From: Scortum barcoo
Taxonomy: Eukaryota > Chordata > Actinopteri > Centrarchiformes > Terapontidae
Length of the DNA: 64,000 nucleotides
Direction of reading: 5' to 3'
Assembly (NCBI GenBank): GCA_023238725.1
Contig: CM041541.1
Location: forward strand, 14,666,551-14,730,550
The notes beneath the pieces were generated by a model, which made no database searches, was not told the origin of the DNA, and worked only from the letters and a program-made list of their open reading frames with translations. Positions 48,278 to 60,744 of this stretch are shown one piece after another. Within the stretch, counting starts at the first letter, position 1, and each line of letters begins with the position of its first letter. A program made the translations under genes and the position numbers.

Positions 48278-49584
48278 AGAGGATGCAGCTCTGCGGCGCC
48301 CCCCCCCGGTGGCTGCAGACATACAGCAGCTCGTCTAACTTCGTCACTTCACATTCACACCGAACATTAAAGCTTTCACACTGTCTTCATAAACGAGGTG
48401 AACAAACACGAACATGTTGTCTGTCAGCTGATAAAAGCTTTCTCGCTCTGTCGCATGATCAATATTTATATTTGATCTCATCTGAAGAGTTTGATTGATT
48501 GATCATTTTGCAGCTTTCTCACATTCAGTCAGACGTTTTAAAGAAATAAGAATAAAAGAGCGAACATTATTTCACAGGTCCCTCCAGTCATTAATAATAA
48601 ACCAATAACGTTTCCTGGACAGAATGATGTGAGTAAATTATAATTTATTTCAGGAGTTCCAGCAGAGTCGTCTTATATCAAGACTTTCAAAATAAGTTGA
48701 GCCTCTCAGAGTCACACTGAATATGTTTCAGGAAAAACAGTTTTATACAGTTTATATGTTTGAATACGTTTTCTTCACACAGTTAATATCATCGGATGAA
48801 AAGAGGAGAGTTTCTGTGTTTCTTTGGCTTTAAGTGAAACCACACAGAAAGACAAACTGGCCATTTTATTATTTTGAAGGAAACTGCACCTGTGACTGCA
48901 CACCTTTCAAAATAAAGTGTTAACCCTAACCCTAAAGCTGTTTTTTTAACAGCTTCATAAACAATGTATGTAAAGAACATTAAATCAATATGTGGTGACA
49001 TTATCTGTGATTTCATTGAATTGATGTTGGTGATTGGAAATGGGTGTGCTCATATTTATACTCTGTTAACACATAATTATAATAATAAAAGTTTTTATAT
49101 GTCACAATGACTCTAAATGTGTCGTTATTATTATTATTATTATTAATTCACTGCAGAACACACTGAATTATTCAAATATAATTCAATAAATAAAAAATAC
49201 ATTTAAATAAATTAGCAAAACTGTTACATGTTGAGTAAAAGTCTATTTGAATGTATGTTAGTGTTGAATAACTTATATAATAAATCTATTTAATAGAACT
49301 TGGACTAATCCTGTAATAATGTTTAATCAATTGAATAATAATATTTATAATCACATCAATGACGATATCTAAATATATTGCTGAAGTTTTACCATTAAAT
49401 AAACACCTGAAAACACATTGTTTACAGTAGGCCAATTATTATTTTAATCTTATTATTATCTAATTATCTTAGATATTTTAAAATGATGACATTCAGTATT
49501 TATTTATTTTACTGCGGAGTGTTTTATATTTTTTAAGATTTACAGTGTAATGTGTTTTTCTTGTTATTTTTTACAGTGTGTAAT

Positions 49585-49670
49585 CGGAGATCTTTCCGGA
49601 AGTAAAAACATCCATCAGCTGTTGCGGGTGTGTGACGTCACCCTCTTCCGCAAACGGAGATTTTTTCCAA
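49585..49670 (+). promoter_or_regulatory. Orphan promoter-like patch with ETS and CRE motifs
   Basis: CCGGAAGT (ETS/GABP-type) at about 49595 and TGACGTCA (full CRE palindrome) at about 49634 lie in a short GC-richer island inside AT-rich DNA. A 67-codon frame begins at 49708. It may drive a non-coding first exon of snx9, whose coding start is 960 bp further on, or a separate transcript. Confidence 0.4.
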
Positions 49671-49707
49671 AATAAAAGTAATTCAAATAAATATTACAAT
49701 ATTCAAC

Positions 49708-49911
49708 ATGTTTATTTTAAAAGCATCACCACGCACTTTATTAAAAAAAGAACACGAGAAACATCTTGAAGAAACTCGGGCAAGTCCATCTGATTTTCTT
49801 CAGATAATCACTTGGATGATCGATAATCCTCACCGACAGAATCGAGATCATACAACTGAAGAACATCAAAACGTAGTCAAAACAAGAGACAACAGAAGAA
49901 ATCTAACGTAA
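49708..49911 (+). CDS. Unrecognised 67-codon open frame after the ETS/CRE patch
   Basis: The frame starts MFILKASPRTLLKKEHEKHL and is charged and Glu/Lys/His-rich. No family is recognised. Its position just downstream of promoter-type motifs is the only reason to list it; the weak start context and its short length argue for caution. Confidence 0.15.
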   Translation: MFILKASPRTLLKKEHEKHLEETRASPSDFLQIITWMIDNPHRQNRDHTTEEHQNVVKTRDNRRNLT

Positions 49912-50629
49912 AAGAAATGAAGAGGGTAAAAATAATCTGAGATCTGAGAGTTAAAGAACAGCTTCTCATGGAGACATTAAAGATATTACACACAAGCATT
50001 GTTCTGGTTTTTCTGTTTTGTGAGTAAGAAATAGCTGAAATATGATGCTCTATCTCCTTTATAAAAACTAAGAGCTGAGGCCTCTTGTTTTTAAATTTAC
50101 ATTTGGAAAAATGCATGAACCTCTTTGTCACTGTAACAATAGCAACCACACACGATATTTCTAATATAAAATATATATGTTAAAGGGCAAAATCTGAGTA
50201 AATGCTGTCAACTATAAAATCATCAACATCTTTCTACAACTTATGTGAATACTAGAACTGTTCATTGACACATAAGCCTTTTTAACCTTTAAACTATATT
50301 ATTATTAATACATATATAATGTCTTATATATTATATATAACATGTTTTATGTTCTAGTTTACTCGTGAGATTTTCTTTTAATAAAATGAGTAAATATATG
50401 AATGAATGAATGAATGAATGAAAGAATGCTGAGATCTTCTCTTTATTTTACAAAATGTCTTGATTTTGAAGGAAAGGCCGTATTGCTGTTTACTGGGCTT
50501 TTATTGTGAAAGGGACACGGGAAGTGGTGTGTGCTGTTTCTACCTTGATGCAGAAGAAGTTGCACGTTGATTCTCTGACAGGATGAAACTTTGATGAGAA
50601 TAAAAGAAGCTGCTGCTGCTGACGTAATC

Positions 50630-53434
50630 ATGGCTCTGAAGGTAAGCCCACCTGTGAGCAGGTGACCTGTGACCTTTGACCTCCCACCTGTGGCTCTCTA
50701 TACTCAGACTGAAGACTCTGCAGGAACTTCATAGAGAAAATAGTCGAGTCAAACAGTCAGTAAACGCTCCGTTTAAAGGTGAACTCGCAAAATTCAAACA
50801 TCGTCAAAGTAACAGAACATTTCTGTGGGAGGATTTGAGCTTTTCTCACTAAAGAAAAAGACTATAAAACTATGAAACTGGATGTTAGACAATACAAACA
50901 TGTTCAGAAAATAAGTGAAAGTCTACAGGAGTCTGGTACCAACACAGGCGCTGTTCCTCTGCTTCAGCAGAGAAACATTCAGATCACATGAAACATGTTA
51001 AAGTCACTTTCTACTTAAGTCATGTGTGGAAAGATTTAATATAGAATAACTACAAAGCTGATATAAAATGTTAGAGAGTAGGAATATTAGAAAAATGTCA
51101 TTCAAATGCCATCAAAGGTTATTAAACTGTACTGCAGATATTTGTATTATGTGTAATATAAATATATGTAAGTGAACATAAAGATACTGATAAAAAAATA
51201 CAGAACATTTCTGTTAAAAAAAGAAATGAAAACAACATTTCTATTATAAAACGAAAATGTACAAAAAAGGTGAATTTGTAAAAGAGGCTGGTAGACCATC
51301 AAAAAAACACTTCACTAAAAATCTTTTTTTAAATGTTTTTTAACTCAGTTTTCTTGTGGTTGGACAGTTAGGAAGATCTGGAGGGATTGCATGTGTAAAT
51401 ACTACCAGTTACAGGTTGTGTTTAAATTTTCTCATAATGTCACTTCATGTATTCTCGGTCTGAGAAGAAAAAAAAAAGTACAGGAACATGAAACATGTCA
51501 GGAGCGTTGTGAGCACACAGCGTCTCGGGAACATGGAGGAAAAGGCCAAAGCTGCTGGCAGAGCAGGAAGTCAGGTTCATGTGTTTGTCAGAGTTTGTAG
51601 TTTCACTGATAACCAGACCTTTCCTCTCAAACACACGCCACTCTTTACTCTACTTGTGAGGACCTGAAGCTTCAGAGTTTATTTAAGCTTTGTGTGAAAC
51701 AGAGGTGTGTGGTTTATCTCTTTACAGTGTTTACATGTTTACTGACAGGTGTTTGTTTGTTTGTTTGTTTGTTTGTTTATTGTTTCAGGCTCAGGTTCTG
51801 TACGACTTCACAGCTGAACCAGGAAACAACGAGTTGTCAGTCCGACAGGGAGAGACCGTCACTGTGCTCGACCAGGTACTCACACACGTATATATACTGC
51901 ACATACACACAATATACACAGCACACACACTCTGCTCATGTGTGTTTGTGTGTGCAGACTGTGGGGGGAGGCTGGATCCAAGCCCAAAACTCCAGCGGAC
52001 AAATCGGACTGGTACCTGAAGGATATTTACAGGTGAGCAGTGTGACCTCGTTTCACCTCATCACTTTGTTTCATCAATTCTGAACCAGAAGGAAACAACC
52101 ACAAATGTTTCCATCATTGCTCGACTGTAAAGAACTGCAATATCTGCATAATGATGATAATAAACAACCAGAGAGACTCAGAACGACCACAGAGACTCAG
52201 AACGACCACAGAGAGACTCAGAACGACCACAGAGACAGACCACAGTTCAGTGTTTACATCATGTTCCTCCTTGTTGGTGGTTTTCAGGTTGGTAGCGGTG
52301 GCGGTGAAGGAGGGGGGGACTCCTGGTCAGGGGCTGGGCCTTACGCCAGTAACACAGCACAGGGATGGGACAGTCGCGACAGTACTGACACACAACAAGG
52401 TAACACTTATGGCCTTTTAACTCAAGTTTAAAAAATCTTCTCGGCAGGTAAGAGCAATAGTTTCTAAGTTTAAATACATTTCATGTTTTCAATCTGTAAA
52501 TATGATGAATCCCTCGTCGGCTGTCCTGATGGTGGTTCTTTGATTAGATTTTTAATGAAGGCTGGTTACAAGATAAAATAACGGTTTCCTGTCTCCAGCA
52601 GTTGTCGAGGACGATGACGGTGAGTGGGACGATGACTGGGATGACCAATCAGTGGGCGGTTACCGTGGTGATGATCAGGCAGAGGAGGAGGGTGGAGCTT
52701 CAGGACGGAGCACCCACGGGCCCTCCGTGAAGATCTCACTCAACAGGTAAAAACATTCACACAGTCGTAAAACGCAGATATTCGTAGATCACAGATCCCA
52801 GGAGATCGCCACAGATCTCAGTAATCTTGTGTTCTCAGGTTTCCGTTCTCAAAAGGTCCAAGCCCAGAGGTCTTCTTGTTAGCCAAACCTCCGGCTAACA
52901 GCAGAGACAGACTTCCTGTCTACGTGAGTAAAAAACTTTATTGATCATTGTATTGCATCTGTTGTGAATCACTGCGCTCTGACTGGTTCCTGTTCATCCT
53001 CCAATCAGATGGGAGAAGTGGGGCCGGTCTGGCTGTACCCGTCATCTCCTCTGGACTGTGTGATCGCTGACCCGAAGAAAGAATCCAAACTGTACGGACT
53101 GAAGAGCTTCATCGAGTACCAGATCACCCCCAATGTGAGAGATCACATACATACACACAGAAATACACATTAATACTCACAGTATTATTCTTTATAGGTT
53201 TTTTTTTTAATACACACTGTTCACTGTAGCATATCTGTTCACTGCACCTTATATTTATTTTGCACTACAAACAGTACTGCTATTTATACATGTTCTATAC
53301 ATTTTGTTATTGCATTTTATATTGTGTGAATGATGTCTAGGTTTTTCTTCTTTTTTTTCTTTTTATTCTTTGTATTGTCATTGTGTAATGCTGCTGCTAC
53401 ACGGTAATTTCCCAGCTTGGGATTAATAAAGTAC

Positions 53435-53488
<54 letters not shown>

Positions 53489-56400
53489 TACACAAAAATA
53501 ACCAGTGACACACAGAAATACACAGTAACACAGAAATAATAACATTTACAGTAATACACACTAATATTCACTCTCTGACCCTCGACTGTCTCCCTCTAGA
53601 CGACCAACAGACCTGTCAATCATCGCTACAAGCATTTTGATTGGCTCTATGAGCGTCTGCTAGAAAAGTTTGGCTCAGCTCTGCCCATTCCTTTACTGCC
53701 TGACAAACAGGTTACAGGTAAGCCGTCACCATGACAACCACACCTGTACCACCCAGTAACACCTGCACCATTAACACCTGTACCACCCTGTACCACCCAG
53801 TAACACCTGCACCATTAACACCTGTACTGCCCTGTACCACCCAGTAACACCTGCACCATTAACACCTGTACCACCCTGTACCACCCAGTAACACCTGTTC
53901 CACCATGTAACACCTGTACCACCCAGTAACACCTGTATCACTAACACCGTGTAACACAACTGTATGACATATGTACGTATGTTGCTGGAACATAATCAGT
54001 AAAAGTTTAAACGAGGTTGACCCTCCCTTTGACCTCTGAGTTTTACCTGTGCTTCCAGGCCGCTTTGAGGTGGACTTCATTAGGATGAGGATGGAGCAGC
54101 TGCAGGCCTGGATGACTCGGATGTGTCGTCATCCTGTCGTCTCTCAGAGTGACGTCTTTCAGCTCTTCCTCACCTACAGAGACGAGAAGGTAGGTTAAAC
54201 CCCGCCCCCTGCTGTAGATGTTTCAGCCAATCAGCTGTGAGGAGGTTTGGTAGCTTCGTCCTGATTGGCTGAAGCAGTGTTTTGATGTTTCAGGAGTGGA
54301 AGGCGGGAAAGAGGAAGGCGGAGAAAGACGAGACAGTGGGACCGATGATCTTCAGTCTGATTGAATCTGAAGCTGCAGAGCTCGACGCTGCTGAGGTGTA
54401 AGTTACTAAATGTGGTGAGATCAGGCATCAGGACAGGTGAGATCAGGCATCAGGACAGGTGAGGTCAGGCATCAGGACAGGTGAGGTCAGGTAGTATCAG
54501 TGCAATTTTATATCTGTATATTAATGTGTGTGTTTTCTGTGTGTGTGTATTAATGTGTGTGTAGTGAACAGAAGTCTGAGCACTACAGTCGGTTCACAAA
54601 GTCAATGGAGGATGGAGTCAGAGAGCTGCTTAACGTCGGAAACATGCACTGGAAACGCTGCACTGGACGTATGAACATATATATTTCTATACACAGAGAA
54701 TATTCATAGTAAATACACACATGAATATTTATACTTCTATACACAGAAAATATTCATAGTACATACATACATGAATATATATACTTCCATACACAGAATA
54801 TACACAGTATAAACACACATTAATATATGTACTTCTACACACAGTAAATCTACATACTTACTTATTAATTTTATATACATTGTGTGTGTGTGTGTGTGCG
54901 CAGCGCTGCCTAAAGAGTACGAGCGGATTGGTCGAGCTTTCAGGAACCTGTCGACTGTTTTCAACACCAGCAAATATCCAGGTGAGACGACAAAGAGGGA
55001 GGAGGCAAGGAAGGCGGAATAAATAAATTGCAGTAATTGTACTCTAGTTTCTTCCAGAGTGTCTTTGAATGCATGAACACAGTTAATGGAGTCAGATGAC
55101 CCTCATCATCATATCAAACATTGTGTCAACAAAAATATTTTTATTATTGTTATGTTGTTGTTGTTTTTGTTGTTGTTGTGAATGTTGTGTTTGTTTTAGG
55201 AGAGGAGACATTGACGGATGCTCTGACAGCTGCTGGAAAAACCTATGAAGAGATTGCAGAGATCGTCGCACAGCAGGTAGATAAATACTTTAATACTGTA
55301 ATATTGTGATACATTACTGTGATACATTATTATAATACTGTGATACATTATTATAATACTGTGATACATTATTATAATATTGTGATACATTACTGTGTTA
55401 CGGTAATAGATTATTAAAATACTGTGATATGTTATTATAATACTGAGATAATTATTATAATACTGTGATAGATTATTATAAATCTGTGATACAGTTCTGT
55501 GATATGTTATTATAATAGTGTGATTTATTACTATGATATACTGCTGTGATTTTTGCTTTATTTTCCACCTGATGACCTCTGGTGATCTTTGACCTCTTTC
55601 AGCCTCAGAAGGACCTTCACTTCCTGTTAGAGACCAACAGCGAGTACAAAGGCCTGCTGGGATGTTTCCCAGAAATCATTGCTGTACACAAGGTATTGTA
55701 GTACTAATACACACTATAATACTAATACACACTAAAACACACTGTAGCATTCAGATAATTTAGTGAGGAATAATTTAGCATTTTATTAGTATGCATAAAT
55801 TATTATTAATATAATCATAATATATTAATGATATTATTACAGTATTCATATGTTAATTGTGTTAATTAATATGATTTATTACATGCGTTTAATTTAAATA
55901 TACTTTAAGATGGAGGGGGCGGGGCCTTAGCTGAGGCACTGGTGATGATGTTACTGAGTGTGTTTGTGTGTGTGTGTGTGTTCAGGCTGCAGTAGAAAAG
56001 GTGAAGGAAGCCGATCGTTTGGTTTCTGCAGGAAAAATCAGCAACAACGACAGGAAGTGCATGAACCAGCGAATCAGCAGCATGAGCTACTCACTGCAGG
56101 GTAACAGTACACAACAGAACTACACACAGTACTACACAACACTGCAACACATATACACAATACACAACATAAATCACAACAGGCTGCTGCACAACAAGCA
56201 GAGATAATCCAACCAATGAGCTGTACAAAAATACACACTGAGTAACACACACTGTGTGTGTCTCCTCCAGCTGAGATGAATCATTTCCATAGCAACCGTA
56301 TCTATGACTACAACAGAGTGATGCAGCTGTACCTGGAGCAACAGGTGGCCTTCTACCAACAGGTGAGGAGAGGGGAGGCCGGGGGGGGTAGGACACGTGG

Positions 56401-56492
56401 ACAGCTGTGTGATGTCATCTCCTCTCTGCTCTCTCACTGGTCAGATCGCTGATAAGCTGAGAGGAGCTCTGAGCCAGTTCACCACCCTCTGA
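50630..56492 (+). CDS. snx9: Sorting nexin 9 (SH3-PX-BAR)
   Basis: Seventeen coding exons: 50630-50641, 51789-51875, 51958-52032, 52288-52399, 52602-52746, 52839-52923, 53009-53134, 53600-53717, 54059-54189, 54294-54397, 54565-54668, 54904-54981, 55200-55276, 55603-55692, 55986-56100, 56271-56362, 56445-56492. They give about 532 residues (human: 595). An SH3 domain (AQVLYDFTAEPGNNELSVRQ; GGGWIQAQ; GLVPEGYLQ) is followed by a low-complexity linker with the acidic EDDDGEWDDDWDDQ, the type of motif that binds AP-2 and clathrin. The PX domain comes next (VNHRYKHFDWLYERLLEKFG; LPDKQVTGRF), then the BAR domain (LPKEYERIGRAF; AEMNHFHSNRIYDYNRVMQL). SNX9 couples membrane curvature to dynamin and N-WASP in endocytosis. 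The shorter length comes from the linker. SNX18 and SNX33 are less likely given the MALKAQVLYDF start and many exons. Confidence 0.95.
52165..52235. repeat. Short tandem repeat in snx9 intron 3
   Basis: About four units of GAGACTCAGAACGACCACA, starting about 130 bp after the exon 3 donor. Confidence 0.8.
53180..53488 (+). mobile_element. Retroelement 3' tail with TATC microsatellite in snx9 intron 7
   Basis: It is nearly the same as 59715-59945: TACACACTGTTCACTGTA, then TTATTTTGCACTAC, TATTTATACATGTTCTATAC and a terminal TATC run. GGGATTAATAAAGTACATC precedes the microsatellite. Probably the 3' end of a LINE or its SINE. Confidence 0.7.
53741..53960. repeat. Minisatellite in snx9 intron 8
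   Basis: Units combine CACCTGTACCACCCAGTAA with CACCTGCACCATTAA. It starts about 23 bp after the exon 8 donor (53718). Higher-order units of about 60 bp are visible. Confidence 0.9.
54410..54496. repeat. 22-bp minisatellite carrying donor-like sites, snx9 intron 10
   Basis: About four units containing ATCAGGACAGGTGAGGTCAG. Each contains ACAG|GTGAG, a strong splice-donor match on the coding strand, and the array starts about 12 bp after the real donor at 54398. Confidence 0.85.
54669..54850. repeat. ~55-bp tandem repeat starting at the snx9 exon 11 donor
   Basis: Three to four diverged units contain CTATACACAGA, ATATTCATAGTA and ACACATGAATAT in the same order. The first unit begins at the donor itself (GTATGAACATATATA). 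Confidence 0.75.
55280..55535. repeat. AT-rich minisatellite in snx9 intron 13
   Basis: About twelve units of TACTGTGATACATTATTATAA type, beginning within about 15 bp of the exon 13 donor at 55277. Confidence 0.85.
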
Positions 56493-58300
56493 GGGATGAC
56501 GTCGCTGATGACGTCGCAGCCTGATGACATCACTGTTTTAACAAAATAAAAATTTAAAGTTTGTAAATGTAAATTTTATATTAATGAACCAGATTAATAT
56601 TCATACTGATTTATGTATGTACATATACTGTGTATATATACATACTGTGTGTGTGTATACATGTGTATGTGTGTATATACCGTATATTATATGCACACAC
56701 ACACGTATATGCTGTATACATACACATTCACACTGATTCATTCTTAGTATTAATCTCATGATTTATTTGTTTGGTCTGTTTCACTTTATTCCTGTTTTAA
56801 CTTTTACACATTAAATTAATCTTTGTATCACTTCACTGAGTCTTGTAAATGTATTATTGTTTAAAAACATTCTTTCAAAATAAAATATTCTCAGTTATTT
56901 TCTGAGCGACGTAACGGAAGATAAACAACAACAAACAACGAGAAACAGTTTACAGGAACGAGAAGTAAATAGAGGAAGAGCGATGAAGAAAAACGAGTTG
57001 GAAAGAAGAATTACAATGGTTGGTATTTTCAAAATAAAAGCACTCTTCTAAATCCTACAGACTGCAACTACATTTACTTACATGTAAAATTAGATTTATA
57101 TGAAATACATGTACATGTTATTTAATAAAATACAAGAATATTAAAAACATTTTAAAAATGAATAATTACAGTAATAAAAGTACATATTTTAGCATAATAA
57201 ACATCTATATTAGTATTAATCTATATCATATAAATATTAAAAAGTACAAAAATAAACAGTGAGGTGAGGTGAAGATGATGTAAATATGAATACTGATCAA
57301 ACCTGACTCTGGATCAGAAAGTCTCCCTCTGATTCTGAACAGGATTTCCTGCAGAGTCAGCAGTCCACTGGAAGGATCGGGTCAGACTCTGACCCCGAGA
57401 CAGGAAGAGGACAAACTGCAGGAAAACTTCATTTCCTGTCCTGATGGAACCGCTTTTTTCTCTGCTTGTGTTTCTGAGAGTTTAAGCTGAAACATATTTA
57501 ACATATAAATCATAATGTTCCTCATGTAGAATAATAATAAGTAGTGAGAGCTGAGTGATTGTTATATTCTGAGAAACCAAACTCTTCACACTTCACAAGT
57601 GACCAGATCATTTTTAATAATTTAACAATCAGCGAGGTGTTCTGGTGAATTTGGTATCTAAATCGTCCTTTCTATTAAACAAAGTGTCTCACAATGTCAC
57701 CCACAAACTTAATTTTAAAATGTGCTCTCTGAATCTGATGACACCTGATGAATTCAGCTGGTATTTCCTGATCAGTTTCATTTGTGTCGATTCATAAACT
57801 CTTAACAAGGTTTAACCAGAATCAAGTTACAGAAAACATCAGACTTTATATTTATACATTCTCAGATGGAGTTTGTTTCTATACACTTTAAAATTGATAT
57901 CTTTTTCTGAACTGTGCCCTGATTTATCATACCACACCAACGACAAGAGCGACGACAAGTCATCATTTATGGTGGTTCATAAAATCTTTTAATTCATCTT
58001 CTACATGGATTCTGAGCAAACAGACTTCTTATTTCTAAATAATGAAAGCTGTTCAGTTGTGTGTGATGTCGTCAGCAGGTTCACCTGGACGACAGACTGA
58101 TCATCTCCAGGTGTGGCTCTCACTGCCGCCACCTGGTGGCACAAACATAAACTGCATGTTAAAACATTCAGATATTATAAAACTTGATTGATCTTTTTGG
58201 GATTCTGTTTAAATGTGATTACATGTGATGAAAACTGAAACATCTTTTCTTTTTGTTTCATTCACTTAAATAAGAAAAACTGAACCATTTGCTCTGCTGT
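56493..58300. other. snx9 3' UTR and spacer
   Basis: An AATAAA at 56545-56550 is the likely snx9 polyadenylation signal, 53 bp past the stop. Alternating purine-pyrimidine ATGTGTATAC sequence lies at 56630-56720. No gene is recognised in the remaining AT-rich DNA. Confidence 0.5.
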
Positions 58301-58309
58301 CAACTGTAC

Positions 58310-59695
58310 TGTACACTTCTTCAGCTTGACGGCATCCCTTCTCCAGTGTCCCAGGTTTGGGGTTCCACCCTGGTGTCCACCACCAGGTTTGGGGGTTGCC
58401 TGCCAGGGGTTGCCAGGCCACCAGAGACCTTGAGACCTTGGCGTCCACAACTGCTTCGAACTGCCGCATGTCGACAATGGAGGCAGAGAACATGGTATGG
58501 TCCACTCGGACTCAATGTCCCCAGCCTCCCTCGGAATCTGTGAGAAGCTCTTCCGGAGGTGGGAGTTGAAGACCTCCCTGACAGAGGGCTTCGGCCAGAC
58601 GTTCCCAACAGACCCTCACAATACGTTTGGGTCTGCCAGGTCTGTCCAACTTCCTCCTCTGCCAGCGGATCCAACTCACCACCAGGTGGTGATCGGTTGA
58701 CAGCTCAGCCCCTCTCTTTCACCCGAGTGTCCAAGACATACGGCCGGAGATCAGATGAAACGACAACAAAGTCAATCATCATCGACCTCCGGCCTAGGGT
58801 GTCCTGGTGCCACGCGTGCACTGATGGACACCCTTATGCTCGAACATGGTGTTTCGTTATGGACAAACCGTGACTAGCACAGAAGTCCAATAACAGAACA
58901 CCGCTCAGGTTCAGATCGGGGAGGCTGTTCCTCCCGATCACGCCCCTCCAGGTATCACTGTCATCGCCCACGTGAAGTCCCCCAGTAGAACAATAGTGTC
59001 CCCAGTTGGAGCACTATCAAGTACCCCTCCCAGGGACTCCAAGAAGGCCGGGTACTCTGTACTGCTGTTCGGCCCGTAGACACAAACAACAGCAAGAGAC
59101 CTATCCCCAACCCGAAGGCGCAGGGAAGCGACCCTCTCGTTCACCAGGGTGAACTCCAAAACATGGCAGCTGAGCTGGGGAGCTATAAGCAAGCCCACAC
59201 ACCAGCTCGCCGCTCACACCCTGGGCAACTCCAGAGTAGTGGAGGGTCCAGCCCCTCTCAAGGAGCTGGGTTCCAGAGCCCAAGCTATGCGTGGAGGTGA
59301 GCCCGACTATCTCTTGCCGGTACCTCTCAACCTCCCGCACGAGCTCAGGCTCCTTCTCCCCCAGCGAGGTGACTTTCCATGTCCCTATGGCCTGAGTTTT
59401 GGTCCAAGGATTGGGCCGTTGAGGCCCCCAGCCACGACTGCTACACCCAAACCACATTGCACCGGCCCTTCATGGACCTTCCTTCCTGCCATTTTATTTT
59501 GGGCTGAGCCTGGCCGGGTCCTGGTGGGCAAGGACCCGCCACCAGGCACTCGCCTGTGAGCTCCCCAACCCCAGGCCTGGCTCCAGGGTGGGGCCCCGGT
59601 AACGCACCAATCCAGGCGATGTAACGGTCCTTGTTGTTCTTTTATCCATGGTGGGCTTGTGAACCTCTCTGGCCCATCACTTAGGACCTAAAATA
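58310..59695 (-). mobile_element. Rex/RTE-like LINE fragment with endonuclease domain
   Basis: Minus-strand frames show an AP-endonuclease-type domain: IGTWKVTSLGEKEPELVREV, then LIAPQLSCHVLEFTLVNERV, RSLAVVCVYGPNSSTEYPAF and GDTIVLLGDFTWAM, where the normal GDFNAH motif is altered. Lower down are traces of LGRRSMIDFVVVSSDLRP. Frames are broken by stops and shifts, so it is inactive. No reverse transcriptase is present: only the 5' half is here, whereas a 3' end of a related element is at 33160-33442. Confidence 0.8.
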
Positions 59696-59714
59696 AAAAA
59701 AAATTTTAAAATGG

Positions 59715-59872
59715 TACTTTTATGGGTTTTTTTATGGATTTTTTATACACACTGTTCACTGTACTTATCTGTTTCACTGCACTGCATATTTATTTTGCAC
59801 CACAGTCAATACTGTCTATTTATACATTTTCTATACATTTTTATATTGCATTGATTAATAGTATATCTAGTA

Positions 59873-59928
<56 letters not shown>

Positions 59929-59945
59929 ATCTATCTATCATCAAC
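59715..59945 (+). mobile_element. Retroelement 3' tail with TATC microsatellite
   Basis: Second copy of the family described at 53180-53488. It ends in a TATC run at 59870-59940 and abuts the low-complexity flank of the LINE fragment. Confidence 0.7.
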
Positions 59946-60604
59946 TCAGGATCATTCAGGCACACATTAAACCCCTCCACCACGGTAACGTGGCGGTTCA
60001 AGGAGGGGAACTCTTTGAATAAACATATCAAAATATCTTTTGATATTTTTTTTTTTTGAAAATCAGATTAAATCAGAGAACCAGAACAACATCTTAATAA
60101 ATCTTTCATCTCTTTTTCTTGTCCTTGTTTGTCGTCTTCATCGCCATCTTAGTCTTTCATGGTAGCATTAGCCTGAAGCTCCATGCCAATATACCGTATA
60201 ATAATAATGTAAACACGCTAACTTTAGCTGATTAGTATTACCTCTGGTGTATTAGCATGTTAGCACAGAGTGCAGTCTGCTGCTGAACCTTTATCAACTT
60301 TTAGGTTAGTTTATAAGCGCTGCTTTTGTTTATAAATATTGTGTTTTGTTAATAAATTGAGTTTTGTTTATGAATTTCAAGTTTTGTTTATAAACTGTCT
60401 GCAAACATTGGGTTTTGTAAATAAACTCAGACTTTAGGTTGTGAATGTCATGTTTGTTTATAAACATTGTGTTGGAAATCCTATGTGGACAGGAAGTATT
60501 CAGATGTATTTATGTTTCTCGTTTTGCTCTTAGTGTCGTATTTATGTGTAATGTATGTTCATCCAACTGCTGCATAATCAACTGGGGACAAATAAAGTTA
60601 CTGG

Positions 60605-60637
<33 letters not shown>

Positions 60638-60744
60638 ATTAAACTACATCTTTTTCAGCTCTTATTGATAAAGTTAATCACTGCTTGGTATGAAAATACA
60701 ATGCGATGCAGCTGATCAGCCAGCAGGGGGCAGCACAGACTGAC

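Larger units (their letters stand above)
48278..50629. other. Spacer between the CD59-like gene and snx9
   Basis: Mostly AT-rich. Candidate polyadenylation signals of the CD59-like gene are ATTAAA at about 48365 and AATAAA at 48551. Two CCCTAA telomere-like units lie near 48922. A promoter-like patch is at 49585-49670 and a GAATGAAT repeat at 50396-50420. Nothing else is recognised. Confidence 0.45.

Noticed and set aside
48918..48936. TAACCCTAACCCTAA telomere-like sequence (also near 7070)
   Set aside because: Only about two units are present at each place; this is common by chance and no sign of a chromosome end or fusion.
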